NCBI GenBank assembly: GCA_943333275.1
Contig: CALQSQ010000024.1
Span: 1-58,910, forward strand
Direction of reading: 5' to 3'
Origin: Akkermansia muciniphila
Lineage (GTDB): Bacteria > Verrucomicrobiota > Verrucomicrobiia > Verrucomicrobiales > V1-33
Length of the DNA: 58,910 nt
The notes beneath the pieces are model-generated. The model did not search any database and was not told the origin of the DNA. It saw nothing but the letters and a program-made list of their open reading frames with translations. A program made the position numbers and the translations under genes. Positions 1 to 9,577 of this stretch are shown here, piece after piece; position 1 is the first letter of the stretch; each line of letters begins with the position of its first letter.

Positions 1-292
1 CACCTTGGGGAGGTCCACCTTGGGGAGGTCCACCTTGGGGTCCGCCTTGCCGGCGCGCGCCACGGCCTTCACCACGCCGCTTGCCACCTTCACGGCGAGC
101 CCTGTCCTCGCGCGGAGGCCCCTGTCTTTCAGCTTCTGCAGGGGGATTGCCGGGCGGAAGGGCGGGGCGTGGGGGCTGGGTGCCGGGCTGGATATTGGGA
201 TCCACGGGCGGCGGCGCATTGTTTTCCTGAGCGCCAAGGCCGCTGGTGAAAAGCCCAGCGGTGAGCGCGAGATGGGTGAGACGTATTTTCAT
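1..292 (-). CDS. Secreted Pro/Gly/Gln-rich protein, 3' part outside window
   Basis: A leftward reading frame opens with ATG at 292-290 and stays open to the left edge, so the protein is incomplete at its C-terminus. It begins MKIRLTHLALTAGLFTSG, a short hydrophobic signal peptide with a likely cut after the GLGA motif near residue 21. The mature part is low in complexity: first Pro/Asn/Gln-rich, then Arg/Glu/Gly-rich, then a repeat of the type QGGPP encoded by a 15-bp DNA repeat at about 1-40. Nothing catalytic is visible. It is probably an exported, disordered envelope protein, but no function can be assigned. An overlapping rightward frame reads as low-complexity shadow and is not called. 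Confidence 0.6.
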   Translation of the reverse strand, partial: MKIRLTHLALTAGLFTSGLGAQENNAPPPVDPNIQPGTQPPRPALPPGNPPAEAERQGPPREDRARREGGKRRGEGRGARRQGGPQGGPPQGGPPQG

Positions 293-422
293 GATGGGAT
301 GTGTTGTTATTGCCAGTAGGCAGTTTTCGACGCCAAGGGAAATTTCTCCACTCGATCGTTGGGAAGATAACCCGGAAAGTTCCGGAAGGGTGCACACCTT
401 TACAAAAACTTTACAATTCTCC

Positions 423-1805
423 TCAGGCCAGGATGGGCGTGATGACCTGTCCGTAAACATCCGTCAGGCGAAAATCGCGCCCGGCGTAGCGATAGGTCAG
501 TTTCTCGTGATTCAGCCCCATTAAATGCAGAATGGTGGCATGGAGGTCGTGAATGCTGGTGGGATTCTCCTGGGCGGCGAACCCAAATTCATCGGTGCTG
601 CCATGGACCGTTCCACCCTTGATGCCACCGCCGGCCATCCAGACGGTGAATCCGTAATGATTGTGATCGCGCCCCAACTTCGATTGATTGCCGCTGAGTT
701 CCACGCTCGGTGTCCGGCCAAATTCCCCACCCCAGATCACCAGAGTGTCCTCAAGCATCCCGCGCTGTTTCAGGTCATGCAACAGGGCGGCAATCGGCTG
801 ATCAATTTCCGCGGCCAGATTGCGGTGATTAACCTCAATGTTCTCATGGTTGTCCCAGGGTTGACCCGCTCCGTGCCAGAGTTGCACCATGCGCACGCCA
901 CGCTCCAGCAATCGCCGGGCAATGAGCGTCTGACGACCGTGGACCCCGTTCCCATAGAGATCGCGGATGTATTGAGGTTCGTTGGCAACGTCGAAGGCAT
1001 CTGAGGCAGCGGTTTGCATCCGAAACGCCAGTTCAAAGGAGTCGATGCGCGCCTCAAGACGGGAATCGGAGCGGGACTGCCGGTGCTTTTCATTGAGCTG
1101 TTTCAACAAATCCAACTGCCGGGACTGGGTCTGCAAGTTCGCATGCGGGCTACGAATGTTGTCGATAAGTTTATTCACCGCCGTGTGCTGCGAATTGATG
1201 TAGGTTCCCTGAAAGGCACCCGGCAGGAAGGCCGACTGCCAGTTTTCCGATCCCTTGATGGGCAATCCGTTCGGACACATGGCCAGGAAGCCCGGCAGAT
1301 TCTCGTTCTCGCTTCCAAGGCCATAGGTGAGCCAAGCGCCGAGACTGGGACGTGCTTGAATCGAATCGCCGCAATTCATCAGCATGAGGGATGGCTCATG
1401 ATTGGGCACCTCCGCCTGCATCGAACGAATCACGGCGATGTCGTCAATGTGCTGCGCGGTCTTCTCAAACAACTCGCTGACCTCGATGCCGCTCTGGCCG
1501 TAGCGTTGAAATTTGAAGGGCGATGGAAAGGCCGCGCCTGTTTTGCGTTCGGTGATCCGATTGTTTGGCAGCACCTGCCCGGCATATTTCAGAAGCGCCG
1601 GCTTGGGATCGAAGGTATCAACATGCGACGGGCCGCCATTGAGGAAAAAATGAATCACCCGTTTGGCCTTGGGAGCGAAATGCGTCAGCGCCGGACCAAC
1701 CGCCAGCGCTGATGTCTCCCCCACCAGGCCAGCCAGCCCCAGCATGCCAAACCCCACACCGGAACGGCGCAGGAAATCTCGTCGGGAAAGGATGGGTGTT
1801 GTCAT
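423..1805 (-). CDS. DUF1501 family secreted protein
   Basis: A 460-residue protein with a twin-arginine export signal (SRRDFLRRSG, residues 7-16, then a hydrophobic stretch), so it is probably exported folded. The motif NGGPSHVDTFDPKP around residues 55-70 and the GGEFGRTP motif are typical of DUF1501, a family with an alkaline-phosphatase/sulfatase-like fold that is abundant in Planctomycetes and Verrucomicrobia. Its biochemical role is not established. It lies 7 bp downstream of the DUF1549/DUF1553 gene on the same strand. This is the standard arrangement of the pair, so the two are almost certainly co-transcribed and act together outside the cytoplasm. Confidence 0.9.
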   Translation of the reverse strand: MTTPILSRRDFLRRSGVGFGMLGLAGLVGETSALAVGPALTHFAPKAKRVIHFFLNGGPSHVDTFDPKPALLKYAGQVLPNNRITERKTGAAFPSPFKFQRYGQSGIEVSELFEKTAQHIDDIAVIRSMQAEVPNHEPSLMLMNCGDSIQARPSLGAWLTYGLGSENENLPGFLAMCPNGLPIKGSENWQSAFLPGAFQGTYINSQHTAVNKLIDNIRSPHANLQTQSRQLDLLKQLNEKHRQSRSDSRLEARIDSFELAFRMQTAASDAFDVANEPQYIRDLYGNGVHGRQTLIARRLLERGVRMVQLWHGAGQPWDNHENIEVNHRNLAAEIDQPIAALLHDLKQRGMLEDTLVIWGGEFGRTPSVELSGNQSKLGRDHNHYGFTVWMAGGGIKGGTVHGSTDEFGFAAQENPTSIHDLHATILHLMGLNHEKLTYRYAGRDFRLTDVYGQVITPILA

Positions 1806-1812
1806 AAGTATT

Positions 1813-4707
1813 CTAATCTATAAACATGAATTCATTGGCGAGCATGAGCACCTGGGCGAACTGCTGCCAGGGACTCAGCAGGGTTGGCAGATCTCCCCCA
1901 AAATCCTTTTCAGCATTCCACATTTTTCCCACCACATCCCCGCCCGTTCCGGCGGATCCAGTCGCAGTAATCACCGGAGCCCAGAGAAACTGATCGCTGT
2001 TAAGTCCATCGCGGATATCCACAATGAAATCCAGCGTCTCTCCCTTGTGCATCGCTATCGCGGGGAGATCGATTTCCTCCTTCGAATGATGCAGCATCGT
2101 GGAACGCAGCAGACCGCGCGATCCATGCGCCACAAAGGCGCGGATGCCATCGCCCACCTCGGGCTCGTGAATCAATGTGGACTTGAGCTGGTAGTCGCCA
2201 TCCTGCGGGGCGGTCCATCGGCGCACGATGGCGTGTTTGGCATCATTGCCAGGATGCCCGCCCGTCGCGGTGAGTTGCACCCAGCCCAGCCCAACGTCGG
2301 GAAACTGGTCGCCGCCCTGCCAGGCGCTGCCGTTAAAATGAGGCAGTGGCGTGAAACCCTCCAGCTTGCCAGTTTCGCCATTCCAAGCCCCATACCCATA
2401 AGTCCACTGGCTTGGGCGGACCACCGGGGCGGGCGTAGCGGCAGCGGAGGAAATGAAGGCCTGCGCCAGTTCCAACTCTCCAGAGGTAGGCTGCCGCTGA
2501 TAGAGTTTTTCATAGAGGAGCCGAACCTTCCCGCTCGCCTCCATCGTGGCTGCGTCCTTGGTAAGCACGCCAGCTTTCGCGGCGATGAAGGGATGATTCA
2601 TCCCAAACAAAGCCTGCTGCGGAACGGTCGTTTCGGTCCGTTGGGAAATGGAAAGATCAGGATTGGCAAAATCGAAAACCCTCATTTCGGGCGGAAGATT
2701 CTCGCGATCAACGTAGGCGTAAAGCGTGCGGCGAAGGTTTTTTCCGCCAAACAGGGATTCTGGTTTGCCTCCCACGCGGAGGTCCAACTCGCCAGTCGCC
2801 GCCAGCCACGCATCCCGGGCCTCTTCAAAGCTCAACCGGTGTGGGTTCATCCTCCACAGCAGGCGATTGGCGGGATCGATCTGCTGACCCCGTCCGCCGT
2901 TCTCTCCACTGGAGGACTGCTGGTAGGTCTGCGACAGCATGAGCATGCGATGCAGCTGTTTGATGCTCCATCCTGATTCCATGAATCGAAGTGCCAGCCA
3001 GTCCAGCAACTTGGGATGGCTGGGTGCGTCAGCCCGTTTGCCGAAATCGCTTGGCGTCGTAACCAGTCCATTTCCAAAATGGTGCATCCACACCCGATTC
3101 ACCATCACCCGCGCCGTCAGCGGATTCTCCCTGCTCGCAATCGCCTGGGCGAGTTCTAGGCGACCGCTGCCTTTGGCAAAGGGTTTTGTTTCCGGCCCGG
3201 CGATTGCCTGCAGGAAATGACGGGGGACTTCCTCCCCCTTGGTCAGCGGATTCCCACGCTTGAAAATTCGCGGTGTCGCCGCCAGCGGACGGTCCATCAA
3301 AATCGTGGCCGCAGTGGAGCCGTCACCTTTCTCAATCAGACTGCGATCCACATCCCCCTGGGATTTCCAAAGCTCCACGATCGTGTTGGTGGGAAAATAC
3401 ATTTCAATGTTCGCGATGTGCTCATCGGGAACGTGACAGGGCGAGTCAACACCCTCCAGCACGGCCTTGAATTCAGGTTGTTTGAGAACTTCCGCGTAGC
3501 GTTTGGCCACCTCCTTCATGTCCGCAGGCGTGCCCTCGAAGGCGGCCAAAACACTGGGATTGGCCTCACTGGCCGGTGCGGAGCGCAGCCTGGTCAGCAC
3601 TTCGGCATAGCCCGCAGGTGCAGATTTTGCAAGGGCATGCCACGCTGTGAACACCGGATTGCCACCGACACGCTGCCGTTCAAGATAAATTTCCCATCGG
3701 CGCACGATGAAGGGATTCAGATCTCCATCATCAATGAGCTGATTAAAAACCTCCTCGGGATATTTCTCCAGTTCCAGCTGTGCCGCCAGATAGTCCGCCA
3801 GTCTCGCTCTGGTGCGGTCCATCTGCTCGCCACGCCGCTTGGCCAGCAAATCCCGATTCTTCGCCACCAAATTCGCCACCTCCCCATTTTCGCCTTCACC
3901 CATCGGCACCATGGCCTCCGCACAGCTCTGGAACACACCATACAGCGAATAATAATCCGCCGTCGGAATCGGATCGAATTTATGATCGTGGCACCGCGCA
4001 CACGCCACCGTCAGTGCCTGGGTCCCCCGCATCACCACGTCTATTCGATCATCAATGATGTCATGAGTCACACCAAGAAACCGCCGTCCGACGGTGAGAA
4101 ATCCCATGGCCGCCAGATCGGACGACCGCTCCGGCACCAACTGGTCCGCGGCTATCTGCAGCAGTAGAAAACGGTCATACGGCAGGTCCTCGTTGAACGC
4201 CCTCACCACCCAGTCCCGGTAGGCCGAGGCATGCACCCAGCGATTTTCCTCACGCCCATAAACATACCCCTTGGTGTCCGAGTAACGCGCCACATCCAGC
4301 CAGTGACGGGCCCACTGCTCGCCATAATGCGGGGAAGCGAGCAGGCGGTCAATCAACCGGGCATAGGCATCGCTGGCGTTGTCATTTACAAAAGCGCTAA
4401 CCTCTTCAGGCGTCGGAGGAAGGCCGGTCAGGTCAAACGTTGCCCGGCGAATCAACGTCCGGCGATCCGCCTGCGGCGATGGTTGCAATCCCGCCGCACG
4501 GAGTTTCTCCAGGACAAAGGAATCCACGGGCTGGGAACTCCAGGGGTTGCCCTCCACTACAGGCACGGGGGCATCCACGGGGGATTCCAACGCCCAAGGC
4601 TTGGCACTGAGCGGCAAAGCAAATCCCAGAACCAATCCGACAACCCAGGCAAGCGGGGTCGGATTAATTCCAAACTTCAGGCGGGAATAAAGGGAAAGAT
4701 TTGCCAT
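1813..4707 (-). CDS. DUF1549/DUF1553 domain secreted protein
   Basis: A protein of about 964 residues with an N-terminal hydrophobic export segment. DUF1549 begins around residue 60 (PVDSFVLEKL, FDLTGLPPTPEEV, HWLDVARYSDTKGY) and includes the cysteine motif CARCHDHKFDPI. DUF1553 follows (NPLTARVMVNRVWMHHFG, PSHPKLLDWLA) and the chain ends LANEFMFID, as usual for the family. The cytochrome c-like domain that often precedes DUF1549 is absent. Start: a GTG seven codons upstream (4728) also fits, but ATG at 4707 is preceded by AGGACC, a weak ribosome site. The family is typical of PVC bacteria and is often linked to polysaccharide degradation loci, although no such enzyme is adjacent here. Confidence 0.88.
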   Translation of the reverse strand: MANLSLYSRLKFGINPTPLAWVVGLVLGFALPLSAKPWALESPVDAPVPVVEGNPWSSQPVDSFVLEKLRAAGLQPSPQADRRTLIRRATFDLTGLPPTPEEVSAFVNDNASDAYARLIDRLLASPHYGEQWARHWLDVARYSDTKGYVYGREENRWVHASAYRDWVVRAFNEDLPYDRFLLLQIAADQLVPERSSDLAAMGFLTVGRRFLGVTHDIIDDRIDVVMRGTQALTVACARCHDHKFDPIPTADYYSLYGVFQSCAEAMVPMGEGENGEVANLVAKNRDLLAKRRGEQMDRTRARLADYLAAQLELEKYPEEVFNQLIDDGDLNPFIVRRWEIYLERQRVGGNPVFTAWHALAKSAPAGYAEVLTRLRSAPASEANPSVLAAFEGTPADMKEVAKRYAEVLKQPEFKAVLEGVDSPCHVPDEHIANIEMYFPTNTIVELWKSQGDVDRSLIEKGDGSTAATILMDRPLAATPRIFKRGNPLTKGEEVPRHFLQAIAGPETKPFAKGSGRLELAQAIASRENPLTARVMVNRVWMHHFGNGLVTTPSDFGKRADAPSHPKLLDWLALRFMESGWSIKQLHRMLMLSQTYQQSSSGENGGRGQQIDPANRLLWRMNPHRLSFEEARDAWLAATGELDLRVGGKPESLFGGKNLRRTLYAYVDRENLPPEMRVFDFANPDLSISQRTETTVPQQALFGMNHPFIAAKAGVLTKDAATMEASGKVRLLYEKLYQRQPTSGELELAQAFISSAAATPAPVVRPSQWTYGYGAWNGETGKLEGFTPLPHFNGSAWQGGDQFPDVGLGWVQLTATGGHPGNDAKHAIVRRWTAPQDGDYQLKSTLIHEPEVGDGIRAFVAHGSRGLLRSTMLHHSKEEIDLPAIAMHKGETLDFIVDIRDGLNSDQFLWAPVITATGSAGTGGDVVGKMWNAEKDFGGDLPTLLSPWQQFAQVLMLANEFMFID

Positions 4708-4773
4708 GGTCCTGAGTAATGATACCACGAAGCCAACTGGCCAAACAACTGGTTCTCCACCCGCGTTTAACCG

Positions 4774-5481
4774 TCAATGCCCCAGGTAGGCCGCCTGCAC
4801 TTGAGGATCATCTCGGAGTGCCTCAGCGGTATTTTCCAGAATGACTCGGCCGGTTTCCAGGACATATCCGAAGGAGGAAATCTTCAGCGCGAGGTTGGCG
4901 TTCTGTTCCACGAGCAGCACCGTGATGCCGCGCTCCTGATTGATCGCCACAATCTGTTTGAAAATGTTCCGAACGAGGATGGGAGCGATCCCCAGCGAGG
5001 GCTCATCCAGCATCAGGCAGCGAGGTTTGCTCATTACCGCGCGGCCAATTGCCAGCATTTGCTGTTCACCGCCGCTGAGAGTCCCCGCCAGTTGGGAAAG
5101 TCTTTCCCTGAGCCGCGGAAAGACGTGGAAACAGTAGTCCAAATCCTCCCGAATGCCGGCCGCATCCCTGCGCAGGTAGGCACCCATACGGAGGTTCTCC
5201 TCGACCGTAAGATTCGCAAACACCATGCGCCCCTCGGGAACATGACACAGGCCGCGGGCCACGATCTTATGCGCGGGCATTCCGTTAATTTCCTGGCCAT
5301 CATATTTCACCGATCCATGACTGGATTTAACGAGGCCTGAGATCGCCCGCAGGGTCGTTGACTTCCCGGCCCCATTCGCGCCAATCAGCGTGACAATCGC
5401 CTTCTCCGGCACCTGCAGCGTGATGCCATGCAGAGCCTTGATGGAGCCGTAACTCACCGCCAGATTTAATACCTCAAGCAT
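4774..5481 (-). CDS. livF: Branched-chain amino acid ABC transporter ATPase LivF
   Basis: A 235-residue cytoplasmic ATPase subunit of a LIV-type importer. It has Walker A GANGAGKST near residue 34, signature LSGGEQQ and Walker B CLMLDEPSLGIAP, followed by LLVEQNANLAL, which is characteristic of LivF. Length is normal. The start overlaps the end of livG by 8 bp, so translation is probably coupled. It is the last gene of the leftward livH-livM-livG-livF set. Substrate is inferred from family and could be another amino acid, a short amide or urea. Confidence 0.93.
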   Translation of the reverse strand: MLEVLNLAVSYGSIKALHGITLQVPEKAIVTLIGANGAGKSTTLRAISGLVKSSHGSVKYDGQEINGMPAHKIVARGLCHVPEGRMVFANLTVEENLRMGAYLRRDAAGIREDLDYCFHVFPRLRERLSQLAGTLSGGEQQMLAIGRAVMSKPRCLMLDEPSLGIAPILVRNIFKQIVAINQERGITVLLVEQNANLALKISSFGYVLETGRVILENTAEALRDDPQVQAAYLGH

Positions 5482-6274
5482 GGACTACCTCCACATTTTC
5501 TTCATCGTCCTCGGTTCCCAGATAGGCTTTGATCACCCGGGGGTCGCTCTGAATTTCCGCAGGCGTGCCTTCGGAAATTTTCACACCATATTCCAGCACC
5601 GCGATCCGCTCACAGATGCCCATGACCACTTTCATATCGTGTTCGACCAGCAGAATGCTGATCTGAAATTTCTCCTGGATAAAGCGTATCAGATGCATCA
5701 ATGCCTCCTTCTCCGTGGGGTTCATGCCCGCAGCTGGTTCGTCCAAAAGGAGCAGCTTGGGTTTGGTCGCCAGAGCCCGGACAATTTCCAGCCGACGCTG
5801 ATCCCCATAGGGCAGGCTTTTGGCCTCCTCATCCGCGCAGCCGTCCAGTTTGAAAATGCCCAGCAAATCCATGACGAAGGATCGCACTTCTTTTTCGGAT
5901 TCCCGGAAGGCCCGGCCTCTCCAGAGCGCGTTGATGACACCGTGGGAACGGTGTAGCTGCGTGGCGGCGCGAACGTTGTCGAGGACGCTCAGACTGCCGA
6001 AAAGCCGGATGTTTTGAAACGTCCTCGCCACACCCAGCTTCGTAAGTTCGTGAGCTTTTAATCCCGCGATGGGGAGGCCCGCGAATTCAATTCTCCCCGC
6101 CGTGGGCTGGTAAACGCCGGTGATCAAATTAAACGCGGTGGTCTTGCCGGCACCATTGGGACCGATCAGGCCGACCATTTCCCGATCCCCTATCGCAAGG
6201 TCCAATTTCGAGACGGCCGTAAGTCCGCCAAACTGGATCGTCACCTGATCGAGCTTCAACAGGGGCTGGCTCAT
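5474..6274 (-). CDS. livG: Branched-chain amino acid ABC transporter ATPase LivG
   Basis: A 266-residue ATPase beginning MSQPLLKLDQVTIQFGGL. Walker A is GPNGAGKTT, Walker B LLLLDEPAAGMNP, and the stretch LGVARTFQNIRLFG is diagnostic for LivG. The frame is open upstream to 6409, but that extension only re-reads the end of livM. ATG at 6274 overlaps the livM stop (ATGA) and follows a purine-rich AAGGGGGGTGG, so it is taken as the start. It pairs with LivF as the heterodimeric motor. A short C-terminal extension after YLGTEDDEE is acidic. Confidence 0.93.
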   Translation of the reverse strand: MSQPLLKLDQVTIQFGGLTAVSKLDLAIGDREMVGLIGPNGAGKTTAFNLITGVYQPTAGRIEFAGLPIAGLKAHELTKLGVARTFQNIRLFGSLSVLDNVRAATQLHRSHGVINALWRGRAFRESEKEVRSFVMDLLGIFKLDGCADEEAKSLPYGDQRRLEIVRALATKPKLLLLDEPAAGMNPTEKEALMHLIRFIQEKFQISILLVEHDMKVVMGICERIAVLEYGVKISEGTPAEIQSDPRVIKAYLGTEDDEENVEVVHA

Positions 6275-7251
6275 GCGGCTCCACCCCCCTTGCGTTTGAA
6301 ATTCAGGGCAAACAACCCCTGCGGCCGCAGCATCATCAGTGCGATGATGAGCAGCGCATACATGATCATGCGGTAGTCGGCAAATCCGCGGAGCATTTCC
6401 GGCATCCATGTCAGGATAATCGCGGCCAGAATCACACCACCCGTGCGACCCATGCCTCCCAGAATCACCATGACCACGATGTCGATGGATTTCATGAAAT
6501 CGAACTGTGTCGGCGTCAGCGTCTGCTTGTGGTGCGCGTAGAGCGCCCCGGCGATCCCCGCAAAAAACGCGCCGAGGACAAAGGCCGTGACCTTGTAGCG
6601 CGTGGGATTGATCCCCATGGAACTGGCGGCCACCTCGTCATCGCTCACGGCCAGGAAGCCTCGCCCGTAGGTGGAATTTACCAGGGCAGCGACAACATAA
6701 ATAGTGATGGCCGCTACGCCAAACGTCCATCCCAGCGTTGTGTATTTGGGAATTCCACTCAATCCACTTGCGGCACCCACAGCCTCCGTGTTTTGGAAAA
6801 TGACGCGGATGATTTCTCCGAAGCCCAGCGTCACAATGGCGAGGTAGTCCCCCCGCAGGCGCAGCGATGGCACCCCTACCAGAAATCCCGCCACGGCCGA
6901 TGCCAGACCACCAAGGAGCAATCCCGCGCAGAGCAAAACCGGGTGCCATTCCGGCGGCACACTTGGGCTGTAAACCAGGGACAGTTTGGCCGCCGTGTAA
7001 CCACCCACCGACATGAAGCCCGCGTGCCCGAGACTAAATTGACCGGTGTGACCATTGATGAGGTTCAAACTGACGGCCAGAATAATATTGATCCCGCAGT
7101 CCATCCATACACCAAGGTAATAACGGTTAAACTGACCGGAAAAATAACTCGCCACGAGCGCCAGCGCGATGCCGACGAGCAACCAACGTTTTGCCCCGGG
7201 CAGCCTCACGGAAGCGATGGCTTTATAAATCGGGTCGAGTCCTGTCTTCAT
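6271..7251 (-). CDS. livM: Branched-chain amino acid ABC transporter permease LivM
   Basis: A 326-residue inner-membrane permease with about nine hydrophobic segments. Family marks are INGHTGQFSLGHAGFMSVGGY near residues 64-84 and the segment RLRGDYLAIVTLGFGEIIR. The stop overlaps the start of livG and its own start overlaps the stop of livH (ATGA junctions on both sides), indicating one tightly coupled operon. With LivH it forms the translocation pore. Normal length, no defects seen. Confidence 0.93.
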   Translation of the reverse strand: MKTGLDPIYKAIASVRLPGAKRWLLVGIALALVASYFSGQFNRYYLGVWMDCGINIILAVSLNLINGHTGQFSLGHAGFMSVGGYTAAKLSLVYSPSVPPEWHPVLLCAGLLLGGLASAVAGFLVGVPSLRLRGDYLAIVTLGFGEIIRVIFQNTEAVGAASGLSGIPKYTTLGWTFGVAAITIYVVAALVNSTYGRGFLAVSDDEVAASSMGINPTRYKVTAFVLGAFFAGIAGALYAHHKQTLTPTQFDFMKSIDIVVMVILGGMGRTGGVILAAIILTWMPEMLRGFADYRMIMYALLIIALMMLRPQGLFALNFKRKGGGAA

Positions 7252-8159
7252 ACTTTTTCCACCGTGGCTTTGCCGAGCAGACCGGCCGGTTTGAAGAGCA
7301 GAATGAGAATGAGAATGGCGAAGGCGATGGCATCGCGATAGGTGGAAAGACCGGGAATACCGCCTGCAAAGGTTTCCAACAGTCCCAGCAGGATTCCTCC
7401 CAGCACCGCTCCCGGCAGATTTCCAATGCCTCCCACCACCGCGGCAATGAAGGCCCGCAGGCCGGGTTGCGTGCCCATGAGCGGCTCAATCGCCGGTGCG
7501 CCCAGTGCATAGAGCACCCCCGCCACGGCCGCCAGCGCGGAGCCGAGTCCGAAGGTGAAGGTGATGATGCGGCTAATGTTGATCCCCATGAGCGCCGCAG
7601 CCTGCTGATTGAAGGAAACCGCACGCATCGCCGCCCCGGTCCTGGTGCGTTGGACGATGAACCACATCCCCGCCAGCAGGGCCGCCGTCACGAGCACGAT
7701 GATGACATTTAAACTCGTAAAAGTCAGCCCAAGGAACGTGAAGTTTGGGAAATCGATCAGCTTTGGAAACGCCCGGTTGGCGGCACCAAACACCGCCTTG
7801 TGCTGGCAGGTGAATTCAATGAACAATGAAACTCCGATCGCCGTGATCAGCACCGTCAGTTTCGGCCGCGAGCGCAGCGGACGGTAGGCTAAAAATTCAA
7901 TGAGCATGCCGGCCGCCGCACAAATCAGCGCCGCCAGCAGCATCACAATGAGCGCCCCGGCCAATCCTGGCAGCGGCACAATCTGCTGAACTTTGGGAGC
8001 CAGAAAGAAAGCCGCGTAAGCCCCGAGCATCAGGACATCGCTATGCGCGAAGTTGATGAACCTCAGCACCCCATAAACCATGGTATACCCCAGCGCGATG
8101 AGTCCATAAATGGACCCCAGCGCCAGGCCGTTGATCAGTTGTTGGAAGAAAGAATCCAA
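7248..8159 (-). CDS. livH: Branched-chain amino acid ABC transporter permease LivH
   Basis: An inner-membrane permease, first gene of the liv operon. The N-terminus reads LDSFFQQLINGLALGSIYGL and then YTMVYGVLRFINFAHSD, as in LivH. The frame is open to a GTG at 8261, which would add 34 hydrophilic residues unusual for the family. A TTG at 8159 gives the normal length of about 303 residues and is preferred, but neither start has a clear ribosome site. No periplasmic binding protein gene (LivJ/LivK type) lies next to the operon in this window, so the substrate receptor must be encoded elsewhere. Confidence 0.88.
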   Translation of the reverse strand: MDSFFQQLINGLALGSIYGLIALGYTMVYGVLRFINFAHSDVLMLGAYAAFFLAPKVQQIVPLPGLAGALIVMLLAALICAAAGMLIEFLAYRPLRSRPKLTVLITAIGVSLFIEFTCQHKAVFGAANRAFPKLIDFPNFTFLGLTFTSLNVIIVLVTAALLAGMWFIVQRTRTGAAMRAVSFNQQAAALMGINISRIITFTFGLGSALAAVAGVLYALGAPAIEPLMGTQPGLRAFIAAVVGGIGNLPGAVLGGILLGLLETFAGGIPGLSTYRDAIAFAILILILLFKPAGLLGKATVEKV

Positions 8160-8347
8160 GGTAAATCGGATGGAGGAAAGGCCACCATTGCGAGAAAATT
8201 GCGCGTTCGTCAACCAAGGATGGTGCGATTCGTAAGTTGGCGGTTCAGGGCCATTCTCCACCCTAAACCGGGCATCCTGTTATCACTTGGCTTCGTAACG
8301 TTATGTTGTAATATGCCCGGCCACTTGAGCGCCAACCCATTTCCTCC

Positions 8348-9577
8348 ATGAAACACTCACTCCTCCTATCCGCCATCCTGTTCCTGGGCACTTTAAACTC
8401 CGGCCTGGCCGAAGATTGGCGCCAATGGCGCGGGCCGCATCGGGATGGGCACGTGGGCGGGGACGCAAAATGGCCGGCCACTCTGGATTCCTTGAAGCAG
8501 ACGTGGCATGTGGATTTGCAGTCCAGCTATTCCGGCCCACTGGTGATTGGAAATACCATCATCACCACCGCAAGCCGCGACAAGTCGTTCGAGGGTGTCA
8601 AGGCGCTGGACCGTGCGACGGGCAAGGAACAATGGTCCGTGGAATGGGAGGGGTATCAAAAGGTTCCCTTCTTCGCCGCCTCCAACGGCGATTGGATCCG
8701 GGCCACGCCCGTCAGCGATGGTTCCCGTGTGTATGTGGCCGGGATGCGGGATGTTCTCGTTTGTCTTGAGTTGGCCAGCGGCAAGGAAGTTTGGCGGGTC
8801 GACTTTGTGAAGGAGTTGAAGGCCGATCCCCCCAGTTTTGGTTTTGTGTGCAGTCCGCTGCTGGATGGTGATTTTATTTATGTGCAGGCCGGCGGCGCCT
8901 TCTGCAAACTTCGCAAGGACACCGGGGCGCTCGTTTGGAAATCGCTCGCGGATGGCGGCGGCATGAACGGGAGCGCATTTTCCTCGCCGATATTGACGGA
9001 ACTAGGAGGGGTGCAGCAGTTGGTGGTGCAAACCAGGAGCAAGCTCTGTGGGGTGAATCCCCAGGATGGCTCGGAACTCTGGGGTCAGAAAATCAAAACG
9101 TTCCAGGGCATGAACATTCTGACCCCCGTGGTCAATGCGAATCGCATCTACACCAGCGCCTACGGCGGCAAATCCCAGCTTTTTCAATTATCGAAAGCCG
9201 AAAACCAGCTCGTGGTCGCAGAACAATGGCAGCACAAGGCGGAGGCCTACATGAGCACCCCGGTGGTGATTGCCGGCAAAATTTTCCTCCACCTGCGCAA
9301 CCAGCGGTTCACATGTCTCGACATGGCCACGGGGCAGCAGCACTGGGTGACCGAGGAGAAATTTGGAAAATACATGAGCCTCGTGACCAACGGGGACAAG
9401 ATTCTGGCGCTGGATGAGCGGGGCATCCTCCTGCTAATCAAGGCCAATCCGGAAAAATTTGAACTGCTTTCCCAGCGGAAAGTCAGCGAACAGGATACCT
9501 GGGCTCACCTCGCCATCAGCGGCCGGGAATTGTTCATTCGGGAACTCAAAGGCCTCACCGCCTGGAAGTGGGAGTAG
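8348..9577 (+). CDS. Secreted PQQ-like beta-propeller protein
   Basis: A 409-residue exported protein: signal peptide at residues 1-21 (cut after GLA), then EDWRQWRGPHRDG, which is the common opening of PVC outer-membrane-type PQQ-repeat proteins. Repeated blades of the type VKALDRATGKEQW, LELASGKEVWR and LDMATGQQHW follow. The fold resembles BamB and quinoprotein dehydrogenases, but the cofactor-binding residues and heme of a real dehydrogenase are not evident, so an enzymatic role is unproven. ATG follows a C/T-rich leader. Its 3' end overlaps the convergent glycosyltransferase gene by 23 bp. Confidence 0.85.
   Translation: MKHSLLLSAILFLGTLNSGLAEDWRQWRGPHRDGHVGGDAKWPATLDSLKQTWHVDLQSSYSGPLVIGNTIITTASRDKSFEGVKALDRATGKEQWSVEWEGYQKVPFFAASNGDWIRATPVSDGSRVYVAGMRDVLVCLELASGKEVWRVDFVKELKADPPSFGFVCSPLLDGDFIYVQAGGAFCKLRKDTGALVWKSLADGGGMNGSAFSSPILTELGGVQQLVVQTRSKLCGVNPQDGSELWGQKIKTFQGMNILTPVVNANRIYTSAYGGKSQLFQLSKAENQLVVAEQWQHKAEAYMSTPVVIAGKIFLHLRNQRFTCLDMATGQQHWVTEEKFGKYMSLVTNGDKILALDERGILLLIKANPEKFELLSQRKVSEQDTWAHLAISGRELFIRELKGLTAWKWE

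Noticed and set aside
5..319. Rightward frame at the left edge
   Set aside because: It overlaps the leftward signal-peptide gene and reads only low-complexity repeat; the leftward frame has a real signal peptide.
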